In this document: positions 16,707-25,288 of the stretch, one piece after another
Layout of the letters: each line of letters opens with the position of its first letter
How positions within the stretch are numbered: position 1 is the first letter of the stretch
From: an uncultured Lachnospiraceae bacterium
GTDB taxonomy: Bacteria > Bacillota > Clostridia > Lachnospirales > Lachnospiraceae
DNA: 64,000 nt
Direction: 5' to 3'
Assembly: GCA_934293575.1 (NCBI GenBank)
Contig: CAKQYU010000010.1
Coordinates: 29,835 to 93,834, forward strand
Notes under the pieces: model-generated
What the model was told of the DNA's origin: nothing
The model's input: only the letters and a program-made list of their open reading frames with translations
The model's database searches: none
Program-made: the position numbers and the translations under genes

Positions 16707-17243
16707 ATGCGTAAAATTTTAATTGTGGTAGATATGCAAAATGACTTTGTAACCGGTTCTTTAGGCACTAAGGAGGCACAGGCAATATTAGAACCGATAA
16801 AGAAAAAAATCATGCAGTATGAAAAGGATGGAAATGAAATTATTTTCACAAGAGATACACATGATGCGAAATATATGGATACAAATGAAGGAAAACATTT
16901 GCCGGTTCCGCACTGTATCTGCGATACGGAAGGCTGGCAGATATGTAAAACACTGACGGAGGGGATGGAAAAACCGATTACCTATATTGATAAGCCGACA
17001 TTTGGATATATGGATTGGAAACAGACAATTCAGAGTGATACAGAGGATGGCAATGGGTTACGGATTGAATTAATCGGTGTTTGTACGGATATCTGTGTTG
17101 TATCCAATGCATTAATCTTGAAAGCTATGTATCCGGAGGCGGACGTTTTTGTTGATGCAAACTGTTGTGCGGGAGTAACAAAAAAGACACATGAAGCTGC
17201 ACTTCTTACAATGGAGTCCTGCCAGATTCAGGTATTGAGATAA
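16707..17243 (+). CDS. Isochorismatase-family cysteine hydrolase (nicotinamidase-like)
   Basis: A 178-residue single-domain hydrolase. The catalytic triad residues are apparent: Asp in VVDMQNDFVTGSL, Lys in the segment after HLPVPHC (YIDKPTFGYMDW), and nucleophile Cys in LIGVCTDICVVSNA. HLPVPHC and the metal-ligand pattern DTHDAKYM are typical of PncA-like nicotinamidases, which make nicotinic acid for NAD salvage. The exact substrate is inferred. Start ATG 16707 is chosen for the GTGGAGGA site 5 nt upstream, dropping an 11-residue charged extension. Confidence 0.87.
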   Translation: MRKILIVVDMQNDFVTGSLGTKEAQAILEPIKKKIMQYEKDGNEIIFTRDTHDAKYMDTNEGKHLPVPHCICDTEGWQICKTLTEGMEKPITYIDKPTFGYMDWKQTIQSDTEDGNGLRIELIGVCTDICVVSNALILKAMYPEADVFVDANCCAGVTKKTHEAALLTMESCQIQVLR

Positions 17244-17271
17244 ATGTGACAAATACAAAGGGGGAAATAAA

Positions 17272-18081
17272 ATGAACACGAACAAGGAATTGAATTACCG
17301 GTTGTATGTTCAAAGAGAAGAGAATTTTCGACGGACGGATATACATCATGAACTTTCCCGTTATGATGATATCAAGAACGGAGAGGTTGAAAAGGTAATT
17401 GAGAACTTTAAGGAGACCCGTAAGAATTTTTATCAGGGCAAAGGTGTATTGTCCAAAAATCCGGTTCGGAATAATATCTATCATCTGGTGGTGGCGACCG
17501 GAGTTATTGCAAGACTTTGTATCGGAGCGGGTATGCCGCATGATGAATCTTATACTTTGGCAGACATTTACATTCAGCGTGCAGATGAAGCAAAGACACC
17601 GGAGGAAGTCATTGATCTGATGGAAGAAATGCAGATTGATTTTGCACAGCGTATGCGTCGCATTTATAAAAAAGAAAATATTTCAAGATATGTAAGACAC
17701 AGTATTAATTACATCTATGACCATTTGGATGAATCGATTACAATGGAGGAATTAGCCCGGCTTGAAAACTTAAATCCAAGTTATTTTTCCAAGTTGTTCC
17801 AGAAGGAAATCGGAACCACCGTGAAAAAATATATTTTGAAAACAAAGTTAGAGACGGCAAAGAATATGTTGGAAAATTCCAATCATTCTTTATCCGACAT
17901 TGCTTATTCGCTGGGCTTTTCCTCTCAAAGTGCATTTACTGCCGCGTTCCGGAAGGAGTATCGGGAGTCTCCCGGACATTATCAAAAGTACTATAATGAT
18001 GAACAGTTAGGCGCTATGTGCACGCCGGATGAAGTAGATAAATCGGATCATGGCACTGCCGGCGATGAGAATCCAGGTTAA
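17272..18081 (+). CDS. AraC-family transcriptional regulator
   Basis: A 269-residue protein. The C-terminal AraC DNA-binding domain is at about 145-245 and has two helix-turn-helix units (ITMEELARLENLNPSYFSKLF, and LSDIAYSLGFSSQSAFTAAF with the family KEYRESPGHYQK). The N-terminal domain is not the cupin type. It is shared with the second AraC protein at 26454 (YHLVVATGVIARLCIGAGM here against YHVVVSIAMITRFCIEGGM there). The last 75 bp of the gene overlap the tail of the oppositely oriented MATE gene. Target genes unknown; the MATE exporter is a candidate. Confidence 0.92.
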   Translation: MNTNKELNYRLYVQREENFRRTDIHHELSRYDDIKNGEVEKVIENFKETRKNFYQGKGVLSKNPVRNNIYHLVVATGVIARLCIGAGMPHDESYTLADIYIQRADEAKTPEEVIDLMEEMQIDFAQRMRRIYKKENISRYVRHSINYIYDHLDESITMEELARLENLNPSYFSKLFQKEIGTTVKKYILKTKLETAKNMLENSNHSLSDIAYSLGFSSQSAFTAAFRKEYRESPGHYQKYYNDEQLGAMCTPDEVDKSDHGTAGDENPG

Positions 18082-19359
18082 AATATTGGTGTACCAGATG
18101 CCAAGATAACCGATGGAAGTCATATACATTAATATAAGTGCAAAGACAACCCGTCCACCGACTTCCAAACCACCGTTGATCATGGAGAAGGTAACGTCCT
18201 TCATTCCGTTTAAGATACCACGGAAGATATAGATGGAACCGAGGGCAAAATAGGCACTTCCCGTTATAAGCAATCCTTTTGCTCCGATAGCGATAACTTC
18301 ACTGTCTTCCACGAAAAGATGGATAATTTCTTCATTGAAAAATAAAATAATCACAAATAAGGCAGCGCTGAAGGCAAGAACCATAAGTTCGGACTTCCAA
18401 GCTGCTTTTTTGATTCTGTCATAGTTACCGGCACCCAGATTCTGACCGGCAAAAGTAGAAACTGCGGCACCAAGGGAGTTAAATGGCTGAAAAATAACAT
18501 TTTCTATTTTACCGGTTGCCGTATAGGCTGCCATAACCGAGGTTCCAAATCCATTGATTAAGGTCTGCAACAGAGCGCAGGAAATGGATATCAGCGCCGT
18601 CTGGATGGACATCGGAATTCCAATTTTTAAGTTTTCCGTAATCAATTCTTTTGAAAGGATGAAATGTTCCTTTTTCAAAGAAAAATACGGATTTTTTCGC
18701 ACGGCAAATACAATGGAACCGATAGCCGATAACAACTGGCTGATGACTGTGGCATAGGCCGCACCGGCGACTCCGTAATTACAGTGGATAACAAAGATGA
18801 TATCCAAAACAACATTTAAAACGGAAGATACCGCTAAAAAAATCAGAGGAGTTTTGGAATCACCCAGCGCACGTAATATAGAAGAGATTCCGTTGTACAG
18901 TGCTACGGTGATTGTGAGTCCGCAAGTAATTTTCATATAGGTATATGCATAATGGAAATTTTCAAACGGTGTATTCATAATCAGCAGGATAGGCTTGGCA
19001 AAGCAAAAGCCGAGGATACTCATTAAAATACCGGCAGCCACCATAATATAGAAGGCATTTGCTATCATTTGTTTTAATTTTTCGTATTCTTTATTACCAT
19101 AGGCATTTGCGATATTGACACCGATACCGTTGGAAAGTCCTAAGCATAATGAGAAAAATAAAAAACTGATCATGCCTACGGAACCGACACCGCCTAATGC
19201 TTTTGCCCCCAAATAACGTCCGACTACAACGGAGTCGACAATATTATAAACCTGCTGGAATAAATTTCCGATTAAAAGGGGAACCGTAAATTGCAATAAG
19301 ATTTTTGTTATATTTCCTTCGGTCATATCCATGACCCAGTTTTGTTTCTTTTCGTTCAT
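18007..19359 (-). CDS. MATE-family efflux transporter
   Basis: A 450-residue membrane protein with about twelve hydrophobic segments in two homologous halves, as expected for MATE exporters that expel drugs or metabolites using an ion gradient. Conserved early segments are FTVPLLIGNLFQQVYNIVDS and GRYLGAKALGGVGS. In the second half GIPMSIQTALISISCALLQT is recognisable. The ATG at 19359 is chosen because AGGAGG lies 7 nt upstream; a longer form from 19374 would start before that site. Substrate unknown. The gene converges on the AraC gene and overlaps it. Confidence 0.93.
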   Translation of the reverse strand: MNEKKQNWVMDMTEGNITKILLQFTVPLLIGNLFQQVYNIVDSVVVGRYLGAKALGGVGSVGMISFLFFSLCLGLSNGIGVNIANAYGNKEYEKLKQMIANAFYIMVAAGILMSILGFCFAKPILLIMNTPFENFHYAYTYMKITCGLTITVALYNGISSILRALGDSKTPLIFLAVSSVLNVVLDIIFVIHCNYGVAGAAYATVISQLLSAIGSIVFAVRKNPYFSLKKEHFILSKELITENLKIGIPMSIQTALISISCALLQTLINGFGTSVMAAYTATGKIENVIFQPFNSLGAAVSTFAGQNLGAGNYDRIKKAAWKSELMVLAFSAALFVIILFFNEEIIHLFVEDSEVIAIGAKGLLITGSAYFALGSIYIFRGILNGMKDVTFSMINGGLEVGGRVVFALILMYMTSIGYLGIWYTNILTWILIAGSAMIRFIYFIRRAHSA

Positions 19360-19566
19360 TTCAAGCCTCCTCATGAAGTGTATTTGTGATGGATTTACAT
19401 ATTCTTAAGGGTGTTCGTAAATAGTAGTTTACAAAGGTATAAATTTCTTATAGGAATATGGCTTTTTTGTTAAATATTTTGTTTTATTAAAATTCCTTTT
19501 GCAGACTATTGTTAGACGAGACTAACTATTGTATAATAATAAAAAAATGATAAAGGAGGTTTCTAT

Positions 19567-19932
19567 ATGAATACATCATCAGTTGCTATTATCATTATTT
19601 TAATCCTTATATTAATTCCTGCGATTCACAGTTCGATTGTCCATTTAAAGGGAGAGGGCTCCTGTTGTGGAGGACCGAAGGAAAAGCCGGTTCGAAAAAA
19701 AATAGATGGAACAGTACAATCCCGTCTGGAGATAACGATTGGCGGAATGCATTGTGATAACTGTAAAAACCGGATTGAACGATGTCTTGATGAATTAGAC
19801 GGAGTAGTGGCAAAGGTAAATTTAAAGAAGAAAAAGGCAGCGGTTGATTTATATGCACCTGTCGATACGGAATTAATTAAAAAGACAATAGAAGAACAGG
19901 ATTTTACGGTAGAAGATATAAAGCAATTATAA
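19567..19932 (+). CDS. Membrane-anchored heavy-metal-associated (HMA) domain protein
   Basis: A 121-residue protein. An N-terminal membrane segment (VAIIIILILILIPAIHSSIV) is followed by a cysteine cluster GSCCGG and then a ferredoxin-like HMA domain with the metal-binding loop GGMHCDNC. The HMA fold binds Cu(I), Zn or similar soft metals. The arrangement suggests a membrane-tethered metallochaperone; the partner is unknown because no P-type ATPase is nearby. A strong ribosome site AAAGGAGG precedes the ATG and a terminator follows. Confidence 0.85.
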   Translation: MNTSSVAIIIILILILIPAIHSSIVHLKGEGSCCGGPKEKPVRKKIDGTVQSRLEITIGGMHCDNCKNRIERCLDELDGVVAKVNLKKKKAAVDLYAPVDTELIKKTIEEQDFTVEDIKQL

Positions 19933-19950
19933 CAGTATGAAAAACTTCGG

Positions 19951-19993
19951 TCCCCGCATATCGGATAACAACGATATGCGGGGATATTTTTTT
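19951..19993 (+). terminator. Strong Rho-independent terminator
   Basis: TCCCCGCATATCG (19951-19963) pairs perfectly with CGATATGCGGGGA (19972-19984) around an 8-nt loop, followed by TATTTTTTTT. Confidence 0.92.
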
Positions 19994-20015
19994 GAAAGGA
20001 ACCCCGTATGCTTTT

Positions 20016-20032
20016 TTTACATATTTTTTACT
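20016..20032 (+). promoter_or_regulatory. PhoP-box-like direct repeat upstream of small membrane protein
   Basis: TTTACA (20016-20021) and TTTACT (20027-20032) are spaced 11 bp start to start, as in Firmicutes PhoP sites (TTHACA with 5-bp spacers). The AT-rich setting makes chance occurrence possible. Confidence 0.35.
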
Positions 20033-20089
20033 TGTTTTTGCTTATGAAATTTACATGTGGGAGTTACTTTTAATCCGGAGGTGAAAGAT

Positions 20090-20326
20090 ATGAAACCGAT
20101 GTGGAATGTAATTGCAGAACTGAAAATGCAAAAAGAAACAAAGACAGCTTTATTTATTGGAAGCATGATTTTGATAACGGCTTTACCCGGATTTTTTGTC
20201 TGGCTTGTATTGGGAAAAATATGGTTTCCCAAGATAGATGAAATGCTATGTTTTATCGGGTATCCGATGATGCTAATCGGTTGTTTTGGCTCAACCTGTT
20301 ATTTGTATCAACATGAGTTTTCATAA
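20090..20326 (+). CDS. Small two-segment membrane protein
   Basis: A 78-residue product with a cytoplasmic-looking basic start and two hydrophobic stretches (ALFIGSMILITALPGFFVWLV and the segment around GYPMMLIGCFG). No known family. The ATG at 20090 is preferred over an upstream GTG at 20057 because GGAGGTG lies 6 nt before it. It precedes pstS by about 120 bp and shares PhoP-like repeats with it, so a link to phosphate response is possible but unproven. Confidence 0.7.
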   Translation: MKPMWNVIAELKMQKETKTALFIGSMILITALPGFFVWLVLGKIWFPKIDEMLCFIGYPMMLIGCFGSTCYLYQHEFS

Positions 20327-20328
20327 GT

Positions 20329-20345
20329 TTTACAAAATCTTTACG
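20329..20345 (+). promoter_or_regulatory. PhoP-box-like direct repeat upstream of pstS
   Basis: TTTACA (20329-20334) and TTTACG (20340-20345) with a 5-bp spacer match the PhoP tandem-repeat pattern. A further TTTTACAT lies about 30 bp downstream. They are about 100 bp upstream of pstS, where PhoP control would be expected. Confidence 0.45.
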
Positions 20346-20443
20346 TCAGGATGATTTTTAATTTTACATAAAATCCATATGATGAAGCAGTAAACAAAAG
20401 CGCTTAGTGTTAAAAGAAAAAGAGAAGAAAAGAGGAAGAAAGA

Positions 20444-21322
20444 ATGAAAAAGAGATTATTAACAATGATTTGCGCAGCCGGTATGATGGCATTTGCAGTA
20501 ACGGGATGTGGCAACAGTCAGGATACAGCCAAGACAACAGACAGTACTACAAACGATACACAGACAGAAACACAGGCAGAGAATTTAAGCGGAACCATTA
20601 CACTTGCAGGTTCTACTTCAATGGAAAAATTATGTGAGGCAATGTCAGAAAGTTATATGCAGAAGAATCCGGGTGTGACAGTTACAGTTGAATATACCGG
20701 TTCCGGAGCAGGATTGGAGTCATTGGCATCCGGCAGCGTTAACATCGGTAATGCTTCAAGACATTTAAAGGAAGAAGAATTATCAACCGGAGCAGTTGAA
20801 AATGTAGTGGCAATCGATGGTATTGCAGTTATTACAGATAAGGATAATACGGTAAGCGATATCTCAGCAGAGGATTTGGCAAAAATTTACCGCGGTGAAA
20901 TTACAAACTGGAAAGACCTTGGCGGTAAGGAAGAAGCAATTGTAGTAATCGGTAGAGAGGCCGGTTCCGGAACAAGAGATGCATTTGAAGAGATTCTTGA
21001 AACAAAGGATGAGTGCAAATATGCACAGGAACTTGATTCAACCGGTGCTGTTCTTGCGAAAGTAGCATCTACTCCGGGTGCAATTGGTTATGTATCTTTG
21101 GATGTTGTAGATGATACGGTTACAGCAGTAGCAATTGATGGTGTTGAGCCTACAGAAGAAAAGATTTTAGCCGGTGATTACTTATTATCAAGACCGTTTG
21201 TAATGGCTACAAAGGGTGAAATCTCAGAGCAGGATGCATTAGTACAGTCATGGTTTGATTATATCAAATCGGATGAAGGAAAGAGTGTAATCAGTCAGGT
21301 TGGACTTATTATTCCGGAATAG
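20444..21322 (+). CDS. pstS: Phosphate ABC transporter substrate-binding lipoprotein
   Basis: A 292-residue lipoprotein. The signal peptide ends at the lipobox VTGCG (Cys about 22), followed by a Thr-rich linker and a PstS domain. Phosphate-contacting segments are recognisable: LAGSTSMEKL, SRHLKEEE region, and GREAGSGTRDAFEE. It binds inorganic phosphate outside the membrane and delivers it to PstCA. It is the first gene of pstS-pstC-pstA-pstB-phoU. AGAGGAAG lies before the ATG. Confidence 0.96.
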   Translation: MKKRLLTMICAAGMMAFAVTGCGNSQDTAKTTDSTTNDTQTETQAENLSGTITLAGSTSMEKLCEAMSESYMQKNPGVTVTVEYTGSGAGLESLASGSVNIGNASRHLKEEELSTGAVENVVAIDGIAVITDKDNTVSDISAEDLAKIYRGEITNWKDLGGKEEAIVVIGREAGSGTRDAFEEILETKDECKYAQELDSTGAVLAKVASTPGAIGYVSLDVVDDTVTAVAIDGVEPTEEKILAGDYLLSRPFVMATKGEISEQDALVQSWFDYIKSDEGKSVISQVGLIIPE

Positions 21323-21332
21323 GAGTGGCTTT

Positions 21333-22232
21333 ATGAACAAAAAAGCAATGATAGAGATGATAGCAAAAGGTATATTTTTTATCAGTGCGGTAATTGCAAT
21401 CTTTGCAGTATGTTCCATTACCATTTATATGTTCATAAAAGGAGCCCCGGCTTTAAAGGAAGTCGGGGTTTCCGATTTGATACTGAGTAATAAATGGATG
21501 CCGACTGCAAGTGAACCCTCTTATGGTATTAGTTATATCATTTTTGCTTCCATTGTTGGAACGGGTGTATCCGTTTTGATTGGTGTTCCAATCGGTTTGT
21601 TGACTGCGGTCTTTTTATCGGAAATTGCAGGGAAAAGAATTGGCGGTGTTGTACGTGGTGCGGTTGAGTTATTAGCAGCTATTCCATCCGTTATTTACGG
21701 ATTGATTGGTATGTTGGTGTTAAATCCATGGATGTACAAAATTGAAAAGATGATATATGCCGATGATCCATCCCATCAGTTTACGGGTGGAGCGAATATG
21801 TTGTCTGCGGTAATCGTACTTGCGATTATGATTCTTCCGACGGTCATCAGTGTCAGTACATCATCGTTAAGTGCGGTGGCAAAAGATTTGCGTTCCGCAT
21901 CGTTAGCACTTGGTGCAACAAAGATACAGACAATTTTTCATGTTGTTATTCCGGCAGCCAAATCCGGAATTTTAACCGGAGTTGTATTGGGAATCGGACG
22001 TGCGTTAGGAGAGGCAATGGCAATTAATATGGTTGCCGGCGGTACGGTAAATCTTCCGCTTCCGTTTAATTCCGTCAGAACTTTGACCACACAGATTGTA
22101 AGTGAAATGGGTTATGCACAGGGTTTGCACCGGCAGGTACTGTTTACGGTAGGACTTGTATTGTATATCTTCATTATGGTTGTTAACTTAATCTTATTAC
22201 GGGCAAGAAAGAAGGAGGTAGCACAGTCATGA
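21333..22232 (+). CDS. pstC: Phosphate ABC transporter permease PstC
   Basis: A 299-residue inner-membrane permease with six membrane segments. Its large extracytoplasmic loop follows the first of them. The EAA loop that contacts PstB is visible as LRSASLALGATKIQTIFHVV. Start ATG 21333 is preceded by AGGAGTGG just after the pstS stop; an upstream in-frame start would overlap pstS and lacks a site. It pairs with PstA to form the phosphate channel and overlaps pstA by four bases. Confidence 0.95.
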   Translation: MNKKAMIEMIAKGIFFISAVIAIFAVCSITIYMFIKGAPALKEVGVSDLILSNKWMPTASEPSYGISYIIFASIVGTGVSVLIGVPIGLLTAVFLSEIAGKRIGGVVRGAVELLAAIPSVIYGLIGMLVLNPWMYKIEKMIYADDPSHQFTGGANMLSAVIVLAIMILPTVISVSTSSLSAVAKDLRSASLALGATKIQTIFHVVIPAAKSGILTGVVLGIGRALGEAMAINMVAGGTVNLPLPFNSVRTLTTQIVSEMGYAQGLHRQVLFTVGLVLYIFIMVVNLILLRARKKEVAQS

Positions 22233-23098
22233 CAATGAATAGAAAAATAAAGGATGCATTGGTTTATTTTCTGATTTATTTATGCGCCTCTATTTCCGTT
22301 CTGCTTTTGGTAGGAATTATTGTGTATGTATTCATAAAGGGAATCCGGAATGTAAACTGGTCGTTTTTAACATCGGTAACGAGTGTGTTAAACGGAACGA
22401 TTGGTATTGCCGGTAATATTGTAAATACGTTGATTATTATTTTGATCACAATGATTATTGCCACACCGATTGGTGTCGGTTCTGCAATTTATCTGAATGA
22501 ATATGCAAAACCCGGAAGATTTGTAACCCTGATTGAATATGCAACGGAAACATTATCTGGAATTCCGTCTATTATTTTCGGATTGTTTGGAATGATGTTT
22601 TTCGGAGAAAAACTTGGACTTGGATATTCGTTACTGACCGGTTCACTGACATTGATTTTGATGGTACTGCCATTGATTACCCGTAATACACAGGAGGCAT
22701 TAAAGACCGTTCCTGCAAGTTACCGGAACGGAGCATTTGGATTGGGTTCCGGAAAATGGCATATGATACGGACCATTTTAATTCCAAGTGCAATGCCGGG
22801 AATCATTACCGGTGTTATTTTGGCAATCGGAAGAATTGTGGGTGAATCTGCGGCATTGTTGTTTACGGCAGGTAGTGCAAAGCTTCTTCCGCAGGGATTT
22901 TACCAGTTATTAGACAAACCATTTCAATCGGGTGGAACGCTTACGATTCAGATGTATTTATCGGCTACCAGTGAAGGTGATTTTGATACGGCATTTGGTA
23001 TTGCGGTAGTACTTTTGATTATTGTGTTATTGATTAATCTTGGAACAAAGGCTTTAACAAAGCATTTTGACGTAAGCAGAAAGGATAAAAAGGGATGA
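22229..23098 (+). CDS. pstA: Phosphate ABC transporter permease PstA
   Basis: A 289-residue permease with six membrane segments; signature stretches are [18 protein letters not shown] and the EAA loop [20 protein letters not shown]. It forms the transmembrane pore with PstC. The ATG lies within the pstC stop, and an in-frame Met two codons on is equally possible. It overlaps pstB by four bases, giving a fully coupled operon. Confidence 0.95.
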   Translation: MTMNRKIKDALVYFLIYLCASISVLLLVGIIVYVFIKGIRNVNWSFLTSVTSVLNGTIGIAGNIVNTLIIILITMIIATPIGVGSAIYLNEYAKPGRFVTLIEYATETLSGIPSIIFGLFGMMFFGEKLGLGYSLLTGSLTLILMVLPLITRNTQEALKTVPASYRNGAFGLGSGKWHMIRTILIPSAMPGIITGVILAIGRIVGESAALLFTAGSAKLLPQGFYQLLDKPFQSGGTLTIQMYLSATSEGDFDTAFGIAVVLLIIVLLINLGTKALTKHFDVSRKDKKG

Positions 23099-23853
23099 AC
23101 AAAACAAAGATAGCCGTGCAGGATTTGAATTTATACTATGGCGAAAATCATGCATTAAAAGATATACAGATGAAGATTTCTGAAAATGCCATTACAGCAT
23201 TTATCGGTCCGTCGGGATGTGGTAAATCAACATTTTTAAAGACGTTAAATCGTATGAATGATTTGGTGGATAATGTAAAGATAACCGGAAAGGTAGAGAT
23301 GGATGGAGAGGATATTTACGGAAAAAATATCGATATTACCATGCTTCGTAAGAAGGTTGGTATGGTATTCCAGCAACCGAATCCGTTTCCGATGAGCATT
23401 TATGATAACATTGCATACGGACCGAGAGTACATGGAATCCACGATAAAAGAAAGCTTGACCAGATTGTAGAGGAAAGTCTGCAAGGAGCGGCAATATGGG
23501 ATGAGTGTAAGGACAGATTAAAAAAATCAGCACTTGGATTATCCGGAGGACAGCAGCAAAGAATTTGTATCGCAAGAGCTTTGGCAGTGCAGCCGGAGGT
23601 GTTATTGATGGATGAACCGACTTCTGCCTTGGACCCGATTTCTACAATCAAGATTGAAGATTTAATGGAAGAGTTAAAGAAAAAATACACCGTTGTTGTA
23701 GTAACACATAATATGCAGCAGGCAGTTCGTGTATCGGATTATACTGCATTTTTCCTTGTAGGAGAGATGGTGGAGTTTGGAGAAACAAAATCTCTTTTTG
23801 CATATCCACAGGATAAGAGAACAGAGGACTATATTACCGGACGATTTGGTTGA
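23095..23853 (+). CDS. pstB: Phosphate ABC transporter ATPase PstB
   Basis: A 252-residue ABC ATPase close to the usual PstB length. Walker [10 protein letters not shown] is followed by the PstB-specific [10 protein letters not shown], the Q-loop in [17 protein letters not shown], the signature LSGGQQQR, Walker [14 protein letters not shown], and H-loop VTHNMQQA. It powers high-affinity phosphate import. It is translationally coupled to pstA. Confidence 0.97.
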   Translation: MNKTKIAVQDLNLYYGENHALKDIQMKISENAITAFIGPSGCGKSTFLKTLNRMNDLVDNVKITGKVEMDGEDIYGKNIDITMLRKKVGMVFQQPNPFPMSIYDNIAYGPRVHGIHDKRKLDQIVEESLQGAAIWDECKDRLKKSALGLSGGQQQRICIARALAVQPEVLLMDEPTSALDPISTIKIEDLMEELKKKYTVVVVTHNMQQAVRVSDYTAFFLVGEMVEFGETKSLFAYPQDKRTEDYITGRFG

Positions 23854-23864
23854 TGGAGGTATTT

Positions 23865-24515
23865 ATGAGAAGTAAATTTGACGAGCAATTAGCAGAATTA
23901 AATAAAGAAATGATTCAGATGGGTGTTATGATTGAACAGTCCATTGCAAAGGCGGTAGAAGCATTGACAAATCAGGATGCGGAGCTTGCAAAAAATATTA
24001 TGGATGGGGATTCCTTGGTTGACCATGCACAGAAAAAAATTGAAAATATCTGTTTTAATTTGTTGATTCAGCAACAGCCGGTGGCAAGAGATCTGCGAAC
24101 CATTACAGCGGCAATGAAGATGGTAACGGATATGGAACGAATCGGAGACCATGCGGCTGATATTTCGGAAATGACCATTTTTTTAGGTAAGGATAATTCC
24201 GTTGCAAATTTCGATCATATTAATAAGATGGCTGCGGAAACCGTAATTATGTTAAATCACAGTATTGAGGCTTATGTGGAGCGGGACAGAGAAAAGGCAC
24301 AGGAAGTAATTGAACATGATGACATTGTGGATAATCTGTTCCACGAGGTTAAACAGGATATTATACAGTTGATTTTGGATAACCCGAAAAACGGTGAGGA
24401 GGCAACCGATTTGTTGATGGTTGCAAAATATTTTGAACGAATCGGAGATCACGCAACCAACATTGCAGAGTGGGTAATCTATTCTTTAAGAACCAGCAGA
24501 CAGGAAGAGGATTGA
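23865..24515 (+). CDS. phoU: Phosphate transport system regulator PhoU
   Basis: A 216-residue all-helical protein with two PhoU repeats, each with the metal-binding signature: ERIGDHAADISEM and ERIGDHATNIAEW. PhoU links PstB to the PhoR sensor kinase and restrains both phosphate import and Pho gene expression. Start ATG 23865 is preferred because ATGGAGGT lies 6 nt before it. It is the last gene of the pst operon; phoP/phoR are not in the window. Confidence 0.95.
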   Translation: MRSKFDEQLAELNKEMIQMGVMIEQSIAKAVEALTNQDAELAKNIMDGDSLVDHAQKKIENICFNLLIQQQPVARDLRTITAAMKMVTDMERIGDHAADISEMTIFLGKDNSVANFDHINKMAAETVIMLNHSIEAYVERDREKAQEVIEHDDIVDNLFHEVKQDIIQLILDNPKNGEEATDLLMVAKYFERIGDHATNIAEWVIYSLRTSRQEED

Positions 24516-24545
24516 TTTTTGTTTATGTCCTCATATGATTTTGTG

Positions 24546-24551
24546 GTATAA
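24546..24551 (+). promoter_or_regulatory. Extended -10 promoter of HAD gene
   Basis: TGGTATAAT (TGn extended -10) lies 31 bp before the HAD ATG. No good -35 at ideal spacing is seen. Confidence 0.45.
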
Positions 24552-24582
24552 TGTCGAAAAGAATAGCAGGAGGACATATATC

Positions 24583-25236
24583 ATGAAAAAAGGGATATTG
24601 TTTGATTTCGATTATACATTGGGCGATTCAACCGTTGGTATTGTGGAAAGCTCGAATTATGCACTGAAACAATTGGGATATGAAGAAAAGCCGATTGAAC
24701 AGATTAAAAAAACGATTGGATTGACCTTGCAGGAATCATTTCTGACGCTGCAACCGGAGGGAACGAAGGAGGAAGCGGAAGAATATGTAAAATATTTCGT
24801 TGAAAAAGCAGATGAGGTAATCACTGTTTCTACGCATTTATATGATGGTGTATTACAGGTTTTACAGGGATTAAAGCAGGATTCTTATAAAGTAGGAGTT
24901 GTGACCACCAAGTATCAGCGAAGAATCGTGGAGATTTTTAATAAGTATGATGCCCTGCCGTTATTGGATCTGATTATCGGAGGGGATAGTGTAACAAAGA
25001 AAAAACCGGATCCGGAAGGTGTTAATCTGGCAATCCGTGAATGGGGATTTGATAAGTCAGAGATATTGTATGTCGGAGACAGTTTAGTGGATGCCAAAAC
25101 CGCAGAAGGTGCAGGAGTCGATTTTGCGGCGGTTTTAACCGGCACAACGGAAAAGAAGGATTTTGTGAAGTTTCCATATGTGACAATTGGTGCGTCCGTT
25201 TTGGAGATTAACGATTACATAAGAGGACTGGAATAG
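24583..25236 (+). CDS. HAD-superfamily phosphatase (PGP/PpaX-like)
   Basis: A 217-residue protein. Motif I is LFDFDYTLGDS with the nucleophile Asp and the acid/base Asp two residues on. The motif II Thr is in VGVVTTKYQ, the motif III Lys in KKKPDPEGV, and motif IV in LYVGDSLVDAKTAEGAG. The helical cap lies between motifs I and II, as in phosphoglycolate phosphatase and PpaX. Substrate not determined. The ATG at 24583 has AGGAGGACAT before it. A terminator follows. Confidence 0.9.
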   Translation: MKKGILFDFDYTLGDSTVGIVESSNYALKQLGYEEKPIEQIKKTIGLTLQESFLTLQPEGTKEEAEEYVKYFVEKADEVITVSTHLYDGVLQVLQGLKQDSYKVGVVTTKYQRRIVEIFNKYDALPLLDLIIGGDSVTKKKPDPEGVNLAIREWGFDKSEILYVGDSLVDAKTAEGAGVDFAAVLTGTTEKKDFVKFPYVTIGASVLEINDYIRGLE

Positions 25237-25237
25237 T

Positions 25238-25272
25238 AAAAAGAGGCAATGTTTTGTTCATTGCCTCTTTTT
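25238..25272. terminator. Bidirectional terminator between HAD and GH5 genes
   Basis: AAAAAGAGGCAATG (25238-25251) pairs with CATTGCCTCTTTTT (25259-25272) around a 7-nt loop; A- and T-tracts serve both directions. Confidence 0.9.
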
Positions 25273-25288
25273 ATTGAGTAATAATATA

